NCBI GenBank assembly: GCA_019347645.1
Contig: JAHWKZ010000003.1
Location: 1-38,951 of the forward strand
Direction of reading: 5' to 3'
DNA length: 38,951 bases
DNA from: Gemmatimonadota bacterium
GTDB taxonomy: Bacteria > Gemmatimonadota > Gemmatimonadetes > JACCXV01 > JAHWKZ01
The notes below the pieces were generated by a model, which was not told the origin of the DNA, made no database searches, and worked only from the letters and a program-made list of their open reading frames with translations. The position numbers and the translations under genes are program-made. Each line of letters opens with the position of its first letter. Position 1 is the stretch's first letter. Of this stretch, positions 15,134 through 23,090 are shown in pieces.

Positions 15134-15158
15134 TACAAGTTCCGAGCCACGAACCGTT
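15134..15158 (-). promoter_or_regulatory. Weak sigma-54-like promoter and palindrome upstream of the activator gene
   Basis: Minus strand TGGCTCG-GAAC-TTGTA (15149-15134) has the GG element and spacing but GT instead of GC at -12. It is overlapped by the palindrome CACGAACCGTT (15148-15158), which matches the candidate sites upstream of both cassettes. This suggests autoregulation, perhaps repression by occupancy. Confidence 0.35.
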
Positions 15159-15184
15159 ACAGCCGAAGGTCGACGGCCGTGGGT

Positions 15185-16753
15185 TCATTCCGCTTCCGGC
15201 TCTCCCCAACCCCCGCCGCCCGGGGTCTCGACCACCAGCCGGTCCCCGACCTCGAGCCGGAACTCGGCCTTGCCGGGCAGCTCCTCGGCCCGCTCGCCTC
15301 GGAGCCTCCAATTCGCCCCCGGAGCGCCCGCGACCCCTCCGGCCAGGCCCCACGGGCCGCGTCTGCGGCGATCGGAGAGGATCGTCCCCTCCAGGGGCGA
15401 GAGCGCCTCGATCTCGCGCACCAGGCCGTCTCCGCCCGGTCGACGTCCGGCCCCACCGCTTCCCCGGCGATAGGCGTAGCGCCGGACCCGGACCGGCAGG
15501 GCGCGCTCGAGGGCCTCGATCGGCGAGTTGAGGCTGTTCGTCATGTGGGTGTGCAGGCCCGAAGCGCCGGGACCGTCCGGGTGGCCGCCGGCTCCGCCCG
15601 CCACCGTCTCGTAGTAGGTGAACGGGTGACCGTCGTCCTTCAGCCCGCCGAAGGCCAGGTTGTTCATCGTCCCCTGGCTCGCCCCCGGAATCCGGTCGGG
15701 GATCGCCCCGGCGAGGGCGCCGAGGAGCGCGTCGACGATCCGCTGGCTCGTCTCCACGTTGCCGGCGGCCACTGGTCGACCCCAGCCCGGCCGAAGCAGC
15801 GACCCCTCCGGGACCTCGATCACGAACGGGGCCAGCACCCCGTCGTTCGCCGGAGCGTCCTCCTCGAGGAGCGCCCGGACCACGTAGAACACCGCGCTTC
15901 GGACGATCGCCGGATTGGCGTTGAGGGGTCCCTCCACCGCGGGATCCGTGCCCCCGAAGTCGACCCGGGCCGTCTCCCCGTCGATCTCGACGGTGACCCG
16001 GATCGCCACGTCCCGGGCGCCCCGACCATCGTCGTCGAGCACGTCCTCGAAGTGGTAGGCGCCGTCGGGAATCCCCGCCAGCAGGCCCCGGACGAGGCGC
16101 GCGGCGTAGTCGACGAGCGCCTGGCCCATCGCCTCGATCCGGCCCTTGCCGTAGCGATCCACCAGCGCGCGGAGCCGCCGCTCGCCGGTGGCGAGGCTGG
16201 CCAGCTGCGCGGCGAGGTCGCCGGACCGCTCCTCCGGCGTCCGAACGTTCGCCAGCAGGTGGCGCCACGTAGGTTCGACCCGCGAGCCGCCACGCATCAA
16301 GCGGACGGGCGGAAGAACGACTCCCTCCTCGTACACGTCGCCGGTCAGCGGCATGGAGCCGGCGGTGCGTCCGCCCACGTCGGCGTGGTGGGCCCGGTTG
16401 GCGAGCCAGAAGGCGGGGGTCTCGTCCCCTTCGAGCCACACTCCCTGCACCAGCGTCAGGTCCGGCAGGTGGGTGCCACCCGCGCTCGGATCGTTCAGGA
16501 TCGCGACGTCGGCGGGCTGCAGCTCCATGGCACCGCGGGCCGCCGCGACCGAGAGGGGCATCGATCCCAGGTGGACCGGCATGTGGTCCCCCATCGCGAT
16601 CGTGGTCCCGTCGGCCCCGTAGAGCGCGCACGAGTAGTCCCGCCGCTCCACCACGTTGGGGCTGTGGGCGGTGCGCTGGAGGACGACACCCATCTCCTCC
16701 GTCAGCGCCACGAACAGGTCCCGGAAGACCCCCAGGTCGAGGGGCAGGCTCAC
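15185..16753 (-). CDS. Hydantoinase B/oxoprolinase family protein
   Basis: 522 residues, typical of HyuB. The family core is clear: LTEEMGVVLQRTAHSPNVVE, DYSCALYGADG, GDHMPVHLGSMP, ILNDPSAGGTHLPDLTLV and NRAHHADVGG in the N-terminal half, then LNANPAIV, GRPVAAGNVETSQRIVDALL, ASQGTMNNLAFGG and THMTNSLNSPIEALE. With HyuA it forms an ATP-dependent amidohydrolase acting on hydantoins or 5-oxoproline, or possibly a carboxylase of the same family. GTG 16753 overlaps the HyuA stop in a GTGA junction. The true substrate cannot be told from sequence. Confidence 0.9.
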   Translation of the reverse strand: MSLPLDLGVFRDLFVALTEEMGVVLQRTAHSPNVVERRDYSCALYGADGTTIAMGDHMPVHLGSMPLSVAAARGAMELQPADVAILNDPSAGGTHLPDLTLVQGVWLEGDETPAFWLANRAHHADVGGRTAGSMPLTGDVYEEGVVLPPVRLMRGGSRVEPTWRHLLANVRTPEERSGDLAAQLASLATGERRLRALVDRYGKGRIEAMGQALVDYAARLVRGLLAGIPDGAYHFEDVLDDDGRGARDVAIRVTVEIDGETARVDFGGTDPAVEGPLNANPAIVRSAVFYVVRALLEEDAPANDGVLAPFVIEVPEGSLLRPGWGRPVAAGNVETSQRIVDALLGALAGAIPDRIPGASQGTMNNLAFGGLKDDGHPFTYYETVAGGAGGHPDGPGASGLHTHMTNSLNSPIEALERALPVRVRRYAYRRGSGGAGRRPGGDGLVREIEALSPLEGTILSDRRRRGPWGLAGGVAGAPGANWRLRGERAEELPGKAEFRLEVGDRLVVETPGGGGWGEPEAE

Positions 16754-18744
16754 GATCGCGCTTCCAGGACGAGGTCGCCGTGGCGGGTTACTCGCCACGC
16801 CCAGCCCGGGGGAACGACCGCGGTCGCGTGGTCGCCGAAGACCACGGCCGGCTCGTCGCTCGCGTGGCCGACGGGGAGGGCGGCCCACTCCCAGGCCGCC
16901 ACCTCGACCGACTCTCCCCGGCGAAGGCCAATCGCGCGCCGGTCCGGGCGGCCCGCCGCGGCGGGGGCGTGCTCGGGGAGCGCGGGCGCGGCGGTCGTCC
17001 CGACGGCCGCCACGCGCACGGCGACGATCTCGGCCGGCGCCTCGGGGCGAGCGTAGCCGTACCGCTCGCGGTGGTGCCGGTGGAAGGCCTCCACGGGGGC
17101 CGCGTCGGCTCGCCACGCGACGTCGGTCTCGTAGGCCTGACCGCGGTAGCGCATCGCCAGCGAGCGTACGGTCGTCCGCCGTCCGGGCGGCACCCGCTCG
17201 CGATCGAGCGCCTTTCCCGCTTCGGCCTCCAGCTCCTCGAAGGCCTCCTCCAGACGCTCGGGCGGCCACGCCTCAGCCGGCTCCAGCAGCGTGCGGGCGA
17301 AATCGAGGCGGGCGTCGGCGGCGAGGCACCCGAGCGCGGAGAGCACGCCGGCGGCGCGCGGGACCAGGACCCGGCCGCCGCCGAGGGCGCGCGCCAGGGT
17401 GGCGGCGTGGAGGCCTCCGGCGCCGCCGAACGCGACGAGCGTCGAGTCGGAGGGATCGTGGCCGCGCTCCAGAGTCACCCGCCGCACCGCCCGCTCGAGG
17501 TGCGAGCGGGCGAGCTCGAGGATGGCACCGGCCGTCTCCTCCAGGGAGGCGCCCAGGGGAGCCGCCAGGGACCGGATCGAGCGACGCGCGGCGGCGACGT
17601 CGAGGCGGCGCCGACCACCCAGGAAGAGATCGGGGTGGAGGTGGCCGAGGACCAGGTGGGCGTCGGTCACGGTCGGCCGCTCTCCCCCCGATCCGTAGCA
17701 GGCCGGGCCCGGAACCGCCCCGGCGCTCTCGGGTCCCACCGTCAGCGCTCCGGCGGCGTCGACCCGGGCGATCGAGCCGCCGCCCGAGCCGACGGTGTGG
17801 ATATCGACCATCGGCAGCCTGAGCGGCACCCCGTCGAGATCGGCCTCGGTCGTCCGCTCGATCTCCCCCGGCACGACCGCCACGTCGCACGAGGTCCCTC
17901 CCATGTCCAGGGTGACGAGTCGGTCGAACCCCGCGGCCCGGGCCACGACCCGGGCTCCGACCACGCCGGCGGCGGGGCCGGACAGGATCGTCCCGACCGG
18001 GCGAGACGCCGCTTCGGCGGCGCTCGCCATCCCGCCGTTCGAGAGCATGACCCGGAAGTCGTCGGCGGCCAGCTCCTCCTCGAGGGCGAGGAGGTATCCC
18101 TCGACCACCGGCGCGAGCCCGGCCGAGACGACGGCCGTCGCCCACCGCTCGTACTCCCGCGGTTCGGCCGTGACCGAGTGGCTGGCGACGACGGGGACGG
18201 GCGCCCCGCCGAGGGCCTTCACGACGCGGCGCTCGAGGTCGGGATGACGGGCCGAGTGGAGGAGCGCCACCACGACCGCCTCGGCGCCCGCCTGCAGGAG
18301 CGTCTCCAGCGCCGCCCGGGCATCGTCGGGATCGAGCGGGGCGACCTCCTTTCCGTCGGCCCCCACCCGCGCGGCGATCCCCCGCACCCGCTCGGGGGCC
18401 ACGAGCCGCCGGGCGGGCTCGGGGCGCAGGGTGTAGAGGCGGATCCGGGTCTGGCGAGCGATGGAGAGGACGTCCTCCAGACCCTCCTGGGTGACCATGC
18501 CGACGGCGGCGGTCCTTCCCTCGAGGAACGCGTTCGTGGCCACCGTGAAGCCGTGGACGACGCGGGTGACCCCTCGACCGCCGGCCAGCTCGCGCACCGC
18601 CTCGACCACCGCCCTCGACGGGCGGTCCGGAGTGGACGGGAGTTTGTGGAAGGCGAGGGAGCCGTCACGCCTTTCGGCGACGGCGTCGGTGAAGGTGCCG
18701 CCCGCGTCGACGCCGACGCGCAGGGCGCGGTGCGGATCAGGCAG
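16750..18744 (-). CDS. Hydantoinase A/oxoprolinase family protein; start codon uncertain
   Basis: About 658-664 residues of the ATP-binding HyuA partner. It has the N-terminal phosphate loop RVGVDAGGTFTDAV, the second ASKHA motif LDMGGTSCDVAVV, the loops GSGGGSIARVD and FGGAGGLHA, and a full-length C-terminal domain. There is no ATG, GTG or TTG in frame between the upstream gene and the conserved core. Candidates are CTG at 18744 (overlapping the upstream stop by 8 nt) or CTG at 18723, which would give the family-typical start at (M)RVGVDAGG. The next standard codon is ATG 18945, deep inside the upstream gene. Same operon as HyuB. Confidence 0.88.
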   Translation of the reverse strand: MPDPHRALRVGVDAGGTFTDAVAERRDGSLAFHKLPSTPDRPSRAVVEAVRELAGGRGVTRVVHGFTVATNAFLEGRTAAVGMVTQEGLEDVLSIARQTRIRLYTLRPEPARRLVAPERVRGIAARVGADGKEVAPLDPDDARAALETLLQAGAEAVVVALLHSARHPDLERRVVKALGGAPVPVVASHSVTAEPREYERWATAVVSAGLAPVVEGYLLALEEELAADDFRVMLSNGGMASAAEAASRPVGTILSGPAAGVVGARVVARAAGFDRLVTLDMGGTSCDVAVVPGEIERTTEADLDGVPLRLPMVDIHTVGSGGGSIARVDAAGALTVGPESAGAVPGPACYGSGGERPTVTDAHLVLGHLHPDLFLGGRRRLDVAAARRSIRSLAAPLGASLEETAGAILELARSHLERAVRRVTLERGHDPSDSTLVAFGGAGGLHAATLARALGGGRVLVPRAAGVLSALGCLAADARLDFARTLLEPAEAWPPERLEEAFEELEAEAGKALDRERVPPGRRTTVRSLAMRYRGQAYETDVAWRADAAPVEAFHRHHRERYGYARPEAPAEIVAVRVAAVGTTAAPALPEHAPAAAGRPDRRAIGLRRGESVEVAAWEWAALPVGHASDEPAVVFGDHATAVVPPGWAWRVTRHGDLVLEARS

Positions 18745-18979
18745 GCTCGAGCTCGATCTCCGCGTCCGCGGGGACCTGCTCGCCGATCGCGCGGTCGGGC
18801 TCGAGCGGGCGCGGACCGTCCGCGCTCCGCCACACCAGCGCCACGGCGCTCTCGCCCGGTCCGCCGAAGTAGAGCGAGAGCAGCGCGGGAACCTGTGCCG
18901 CCGGCGTCGCCGGATCCACCGCGTGACACACCGCCCGCTCGCCACGGGCGAAGACGAGCGGGATCTCTCCCCCCGTCAC
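18737..18979 (-). CDS. Small protein of unknown function in the hyuAB operon
   Basis: 80 residues from GTG 18979, which overlaps the YtxH-gene stop in a GTGA junction. The other end runs into hyuA. No family is recognised. The pattern of short strands and the end DRAIGEQVPADAEIELEPA slightly resembles ubiquitin-like beta-grasp proteins, but this is a weak impression. Coupled position on both sides argues that it is a real gene rather than a chance frame. Confidence 0.55.
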   Translation of the reverse strand: MTGGEIPLVFARGERAVCHAVDPATPAAQVPALLSLYFGGPGESAVALVWRSADGPRPLEPDRAIGEQVPADAEIELEPA

Positions 18980-19230
18980 TCGATCGTCTCGTCCTCGAGT
19001 GGATGCTCGGCGAGCGACTCGCCGGTCTCGGGCCACTCGCCGACCGGCTCGCGCCGGGCATGGCGCCGCGTCTCGAGCTCGCCCTCGAGCGCCTCGAGCC
19101 GCCTCTCGCCCATGTCGAAGAACTCGTTGATCCTCTCCATCAGGAGCTGCCTCGAGGCCCGGCCGGAGCGCGGCGCCACGAAGATTCCGAGGACGAACCC
19201 TGCCACGAGCGCCTTCAGCTTGCCGATCAT
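18976..19230 (-). CDS. YtxH-like small membrane protein
   Basis: 84 residues from ATG 19230. One N-terminal membrane helix (LKALVAGFVLGIFVAPRSG) is followed by the short APRSGRASRQLL turn typical of YtxH-domain proteins, then a charged helical region and an acidic tail. YtxH-like proteins are linked to envelope stress in Firmicutes, but the function is not well defined. First gene of the leftward unit leading into the small protein and hyuAB. Confidence 0.7.
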   Translation of the reverse strand: MIGKLKALVAGFVLGIFVAPRSGRASRQLLMERINEFFDMGERRLEALEGELETRRHARREPVGEWPETGESLAEHPLEDETIE

Positions 19231-19319
19231 GGATCCCCCTTCGGATGCGGATTCGAACAGGTTGTCGCGGCCCGGGACAAAGATGCTGGCCGGGCGGAGC
19301 ACACGTCAACCAGTGCCGG

Positions 19320-20027
19320 CTATCGGGAACCTCTCCTGCGGCGGTGCCGGTCGGGCTTGCCGAGCTTCAGCGCCGCCATCAGGACCATCCCCGCGGCGAA
19401 GCCGCCGATGTGCGCCCACCACGCCACCCCTCCGGCGGATATCTGGGTCGTGGAGATCGCCGCCACACCACTCAGCATCTGGAGCGCGAACCACAGTCCG
19501 AGCAGCAGCCACGCCGGCAGCTCCACGATGTGGATGAACACGAAGACCGGGATCCCGGTCAGCACCTTCACCCGTGGATAGGTGACCAGGTAGGCTCCCA
19601 GCACACCCGCGATGGCCCCGCTGGCGCCGACGATGGGAATCTCCGACCCCGGATTCGCCCATATGTGAGCGAGAGTGCCGACCGCTCCGCTGGCGAGATA
19701 CAGGAAGAGATAGCGAACGCGGCCGATCCGATCCTCCACGTTGTCGCCGAAGACCCACAGGTACCACATGTTCAGGATCAGGTGGAGCCAGCCGCCGTGG
19801 AGGAACATCGAGACCAGGGTCGGCTCGGCGGCGGCCAGCCAGGCGGCGGGGTCGGCCCACGGGAGGTCCGAGAAACGCGCCGGCACGACCGCGTGACGGG
19901 CCATGAAATCCGGCAGCGCGCGCCCGAGGGAGAGTTCGTACACGAAAACGGCGACGTTGACCGCCACGATCGCCCAGGTGAGCCAGGGGACGGTCCTCGA
20001 GCGGATCCGGTCGCGGAACGGGAGCAT
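19320..20027 (-). CDS. Rhomboid family intramembrane serine protease
   Basis: 235 residues from ATG 20027 with about six transmembrane segments. The catalytic pair is present: serine in GASGAIAGVLGAYLV and histidine in WWAHIGGFAAGM. The HGGWLHLILNMWYLWVFGDN segment is the classic second transmembrane region with the oxyanion His/Asn. A TTG at 20039 is an alternative start. The stop is 89 nt from the YtxH gene, and the start faces the plus-strand Lmo0937-type gene. The substrate is unknown. Confidence 0.92.
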   Translation of the reverse strand: MLPFRDRIRSRTVPWLTWAIVAVNVAVFVYELSLGRALPDFMARHAVVPARFSDLPWADPAAWLAAAEPTLVSMFLHGGWLHLILNMWYLWVFGDNVEDRIGRVRYLFLYLASGAVGTLAHIWANPGSEIPIVGASGAIAGVLGAYLVTYPRVKVLTGIPVFVFIHIVELPAWLLLGLWFALQMLSGVAAISTTQISAGGVAWWAHIGGFAAGMVLMAALKLGKPDRHRRRRGSR

Positions 20028-20177
20028 TCGACCGCGCAAGGTAACGCGGCCGTGGGGCCGAAGCGACGCTCGCGGGATGTCAGATTTCGACTATCGGCGG
20101 AGTGAGCGAACGATTTTACTTAGTCGGGGCTCGCGGTACCGGTTTGGCATGTGTCAATCGTCAGAAACGGAGGAGAG

Positions 20178-20309
20178 ATGATCTGGACGATCATCGTGAT
20201 CTTGCTGATCCTGTGGCTTCTGGGCGGGTTCGTCCGCCCGGTCGGAGGATTCATCCACCTGTTGCTCGTGATCATCCTGATCCTGGTGATCATCCAACTG
20301 GTCGCCTGA
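20178..20309 (+). CDS. Lmo0937 family small membrane protein
   Basis: 43-residue hydrophobic peptide: a first membrane helix (IIVILLILWLLGGFV), a GG-containing turn (RPVGGFIH), then a second helix of Leu/Ile/Val. This is the pattern of the widespread Lmo0937/DUF5670 family, which has no known function. ATG 20178 is preceded by GGAGGAG at good spacing. It is the second of only two plus-strand genes, divergent from the rhomboid gene, and is followed by a long perfect hairpin. Confidence 0.85.
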   Translation: MIWTIIVILLILWLLGGFVRPVGGFIHLLLVIILILVIIQLVA

Positions 20310-20360
20310 CCCCCTCTCCACGACGCGGGCGAAAGCCGCCAGCCCGCGTCCGCGAGAAAC

Positions 20361-20392
20361 GAGAACGGGTCGCCCGCGGGCGACCCGTTCTC
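20361..20392 (+). terminator. Strong bidirectional hairpin between the Lmo0937-type gene and tRNA-Leu
   Basis: A 32-nt perfect palindrome, 14-bp stem GAGAACGGGTCGCC around CGCG, followed by TCTTC on the plus strand. It lies between convergent units and can end both the small membrane protein gene and the secG-tRNA transcript. Confidence 0.8.
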
Positions 20393-20407
20393 TTCACGAC
20401 ATCGTTG

Positions 20408-20494
20408 TGGTGCCCAAGGGGAGATTCGAACTCCCACGCCCTTTCGGGCACTGCCCCCTCAAGACAGCGTGTCTACCAATTCCACCACTTGGGC
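20408..20494 (-). tRNA. tRNA-Leu(GAG)
   Basis: Full cloverleaf on the minus strand with the CCA end encoded. The acceptor GCCCAAG pairs with CTTGGGC, the D arm is TGGTGGAATTGGTAGACA, the anticodon loop is TTGAGGG with anticodon GAG, there is a long class II variable arm (TGCCCGAAAGGGCG), and the T arm is GGGAGTTCGAATCTCCC. It lies 27 nt downstream of secG, as leuU does in Escherichia coli. Confidence 0.97.
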
Positions 20495-20521
20495 ACTCGA
20501 GATCCCCGGAACGGGGGTCGT

Positions 20522-20929
20522 CTACTGCTGGGCCTCGCCCGGCTCCGTCCCTGCGCCCGGCGCGGCTTCACCGTCCTCGGAGCCTTCCAGGATGTCCTGG
20601 AGGTCGCTCGGCGGGCCGACGGGCGCGCCTTCTTCGGCCGGCGCCTGCTGCTGCTGACGCTGCATCTCGGTCTCGATCAGGCTCCGGGGACCGGTGCTGC
20701 GGACCGTGATGAGGGACATGGCGAAGGCGATCACGAGGAACGCGCCTCCCAGCCACCGGGTGGCGGAATGGAGGAAGGTCGCCGTCTGCCGGCTTCCCAT
20801 CGTCTCCATGCCGGTTCCGGCGCCGCCGAATCCCGCGGCCAGGCCGCCCCCCTTCCCCGATTGGAGGAGGACGACGAGCATCAGCGCGAGACAGTCCGCG
20901 ATCAACAGGATCAGAAGAAGCGTATACAT
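20522..20929 (-). CDS. secG: Preprotein translocase subunit SecG
   Basis: 135 residues. Two membrane helices with the family motif between them, VVLLQSGKGGGLAAGFGGAG (about residues 19-38), then a second helix (GGAFLVIAFAMSLITV). SecG helps SecYEG-SecA drive export. The C-terminal tail is longer than usual and rich in Gln, Glu and Pro, a common variant in GC-rich bacteria. A candidate promoter ends 12 nt before the ATG, so the leader is very short. tRNA-Leu follows. Confidence 0.93.
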   Translation of the reverse strand: MYTLLLILLIADCLALMLVVLLQSGKGGGLAAGFGGAGTGMETMGSRQTATFLHSATRWLGGAFLVIAFAMSLITVRSTGPRSLIETEMQRQQQQAPAEEGAPVGPPSDLQDILEGSEDGEAAPGAGTEPGEAQQ

Positions 20930-20941
20930 ATCCGACCATTG

Positions 20942-20969
20942 AATTTAGCCCGCATCCAGGTACCGTCAA
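20942..20969 (-). promoter_or_regulatory. Candidate sigma-70 promoter of secG
   Basis: TTGACG (20969-20964), 16-nt spacer, TAAATT (20947-20942). The secG ATG is 12 nt past the -10, so the transcript would have a leader of about 6 nt. Confidence 0.45.
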
Positions 20970-21011
20970 GAACCGCCGATCGGTCTCCACGCGCCGGAGG
21001 GCCCGCTGGCC

Positions 21012-21797
21012 CTACCCGGGCCTCTCGTGCGCCGCCCGGAGGATCGACGCGAAATCGGCCGGAGCGAGACTCGCCCCGCCGACCAGCGCGCCGTCGACGT
21101 CGGGCCGGGCGAGCAGGTCGGCGGCGTTGCCAGGCTTCACGCTTCCCCCGTAGAGGACCGCGATCTCGGCGGCCAGCTCGGGGGTGGCGAGCGACGCGAG
21201 GGCGCCACGGATCGCCTCGTGCATCTCCTGGGCGTCCTCGGGACTCGCGGTCCTTCCCGTCCCGATCGCCCAGACCGGCTCGTAGGCGATCGACAGCCGC
21301 CGGTATTCCGCCCGGGCGAGGTCGTCGATCGCCTTCGAAAGCTGGGACAGGACCACCGAGCGCGCCCTGCCCGCGTCTCGCTCCTCCAGCGTCTCGCCGA
21401 CGCAGAGCATCGGGGACAGTCCCGCCGCCAGCGCGGCGCGAAGCTTCCGCCTGCACCTCTCGTCGGTCTCGCCGAAGTGGAGCCGGCGCTCGCTGTGGCC
21501 GATCAGGACCCGCTCGGCGCCGGTGGCGGCGATCATCGGCGCGGAGACCTCGCCCGTCCAGGGCCCCTCGTCCTCCCAATGGCAGTCCTGCCCGCCCGTC
21601 GAGGCGTCGGCGCGGTGAGCGACCGCGCCGACCACCACGGAGAGAAGCGGGAACGGCGGAAAGAAAGCCACCTCTATCCCCCCGGCGGGGGCCGGAGCCT
21701 CGCGGTCGAACGCCTGGAAGAAGGGGCCCACGTCCTCCGCGGTCTTGTGCATCTTCCAGTTGGCGGCGATCACCAGCGGTCGCGGTCGCTCGCTCAT
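21012..21797 (-). CDS. tpiA: Triosephosphate isomerase
   Basis: 261 residues, interconverting dihydroxyacetone phosphate and glyceraldehyde 3-phosphate. All catalytic elements are present: ANWKMHK (Lys), IGHSERR (His), AYEPVWAIGTGRTASPEDAQ (Glu and loop 6) and YGGSVKPGNA (phosphate loop). ATG 21797 overlaps the pgk stop as ATGA. Last gene of gap-pgk-tpiA. An 82-nt gap separates it from secG, which has its own candidate promoter. Confidence 0.97.
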   Translation of the reverse strand: MSERPRPLVIAANWKMHKTAEDVGPFFQAFDREAPAPAGGIEVAFFPPFPLLSVVVGAVAHRADASTGGQDCHWEDEGPWTGEVSAPMIAATGAERVLIGHSERRLHFGETDERCRRKLRAALAAGLSPMLCVGETLEERDAGRARSVVLSQLSKAIDDLARAEYRRLSIAYEPVWAIGTGRTASPEDAQEMHEAIRGALASLATPELAAEIAVLYGGSVKPGNAADLLARPDVDGALVGGASLAPADFASILRAAHERPG

Positions 21798-23086
21798 GGA
21801 CTGCCCTGGTGCTCCCCCGAGGCCCTGCCCCCGCCCCTCGAGATCGGCGGGTCGAGCGCCTCGATCCCCGGAAGCGAAGCGCCGCTCACCAGCTCCAGGG
21901 CGGCCCCGCCGCCGGTCGAGGCGTGGCCGACGGCGTCCACCAGACCCGCTTGCTCGAGGGCGGCCAGGGAGTCCCCGCCGCCGGTCACGGTATAGGCCCC
22001 GCGATCGGTCGCCCGCGCCAGCCGCTCGGCGAGCGCGCGGGTGCCGGCGTCGAACGGCGGCGTCTCGAAGACCCCCAGGGGGCCGTTCCAGAAGATCGTC
22101 CTCGCCCGGTCGATGGCCGCGGTGAATCGCTCCACCGTCCGGGGTCCCACGTCGAGGATCTTCCAGCCGGGCTCGACACCCGCCGAGCCGGCGGTCCCGA
22201 TCTCGATCGTTCTCGTCTCCGCGTCCGGGGCGATCTCGCGAGCGACCACCGCGTCCACCGGCAGCGTCAGCGCCTCCCCGTGGCGCTCCAGGAGGTCGCG
22301 CGCCTCGTCCACGAGGTCGTCCTCGACGAGCGAGTCGCCGACGTCCACGCCGCTCGCCCGCAGGAACGTGTTGGCCAGGCCCCCGCCCAGGCACACGGTA
22401 TCGGCGCGGTCGAGAAGCGCCCCGACCGTCTCGAGCTTGCCCGCGATCTTCGCGCCACCCAGCACGGCCAGGAACGGGGGCTCGGGGTCGAGGAGTCGCC
22501 GGAACGCGGCCAGCTCGGCCGCGACCAGGCGGCCGGCCACGCACGGCGTCAGGTGCTCGGTCACCCCCACCGTCGAGGCGTGGGCGCGATGGCAGGTCCC
22601 GAAGGCGTCCTGAACGAAGAACTCGCCGTACGCGGCGAGCGTTTCGGCGAAGCCCGCGTCGTTCGCCTTCTCGCCCGGATGGAAGCGCAGGTTCTCGAGC
22701 AGGTAGATCTCCCCACCCTCGGAATCGCGGACGAGCTTCAAGGAGCGCTCGTCGAACGGCTCGGGCAGGAAGATGATCGGCCGACCGAGCAGCTCCTCGA
22801 CCCGGCGGGCGACGGGCTTCAGCGAGAGCGCCCGATCGGCCGCGCCTCCCGGACGTCCCAGGTGGCTCGCCAGCACGATCGTGACGCTCCGGCCGAGCAG
22901 CGCCTCCACGGTGGGCAGGGTGGCGCGGACCCGCGCGTCGCTCGCCACCGCGCGGGTCTCCCCTTCTCCCGTCAGCGGGACGTTGAAGTCGACGCGAACG
23001 AGGGCGCGACGACCGTTGGCCTCGTCGTCCGTCAGGTCGTCGAGGATCCGCCGCGAGAGCGTCGGTTCGGGTCGCCCGGTTCCCAC
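21794..23086 (-). CDS. pgk: Phosphoglycerate kinase
   Basis: 430 residues, a little longer than the usual 390-400 because of N- and C-terminal tails. Motifs: RVDFNVPL, ASHLGRPGG, LLENLRFHPGEKAN, DAFGTCHRAHAS, LGGAKIAGKLE, FWNGPLGVFE and VTGGGDSLAAL. The Ser-Asp often found in GGAKVSDKI is Ala-Gly here, a tolerated spot near the nucleotide. It makes ATP from 1,3-bisphosphoglycerate. It lies 4 nt after gap and overlaps tpiA, so the three enzymes are probably made together. Confidence 0.97.
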   Translation of the reverse strand: MGTGRPEPTLSRRILDDLTDDEANGRRALVRVDFNVPLTGEGETRAVASDARVRATLPTVEALLGRSVTIVLASHLGRPGGAADRALSLKPVARRVEELLGRPIIFLPEPFDERSLKLVRDSEGGEIYLLENLRFHPGEKANDAGFAETLAAYGEFFVQDAFGTCHRAHASTVGVTEHLTPCVAGRLVAAELAAFRRLLDPEPPFLAVLGGAKIAGKLETVGALLDRADTVCLGGGLANTFLRASGVDVGDSLVEDDLVDEARDLLERHGEALTLPVDAVVAREIAPDAETRTIEIGTAGSAGVEPGWKILDVGPRTVERFTAAIDRARTIFWNGPLGVFETPPFDAGTRALAERLARATDRGAYTVTGGGDSLAALEQAGLVDAVGHASTGGGAALELVSGASLPGIEALDPPISRGGGRASGEHQGSP

Positions 23087-23090
23087 CGGC

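Noticed and set aside
20145-20165. TTGGCATG... upstream of the Lmo0937-type gene as a sigma-54 promoter
   Set aside because: The GC element at -12 is missing at the required distance.
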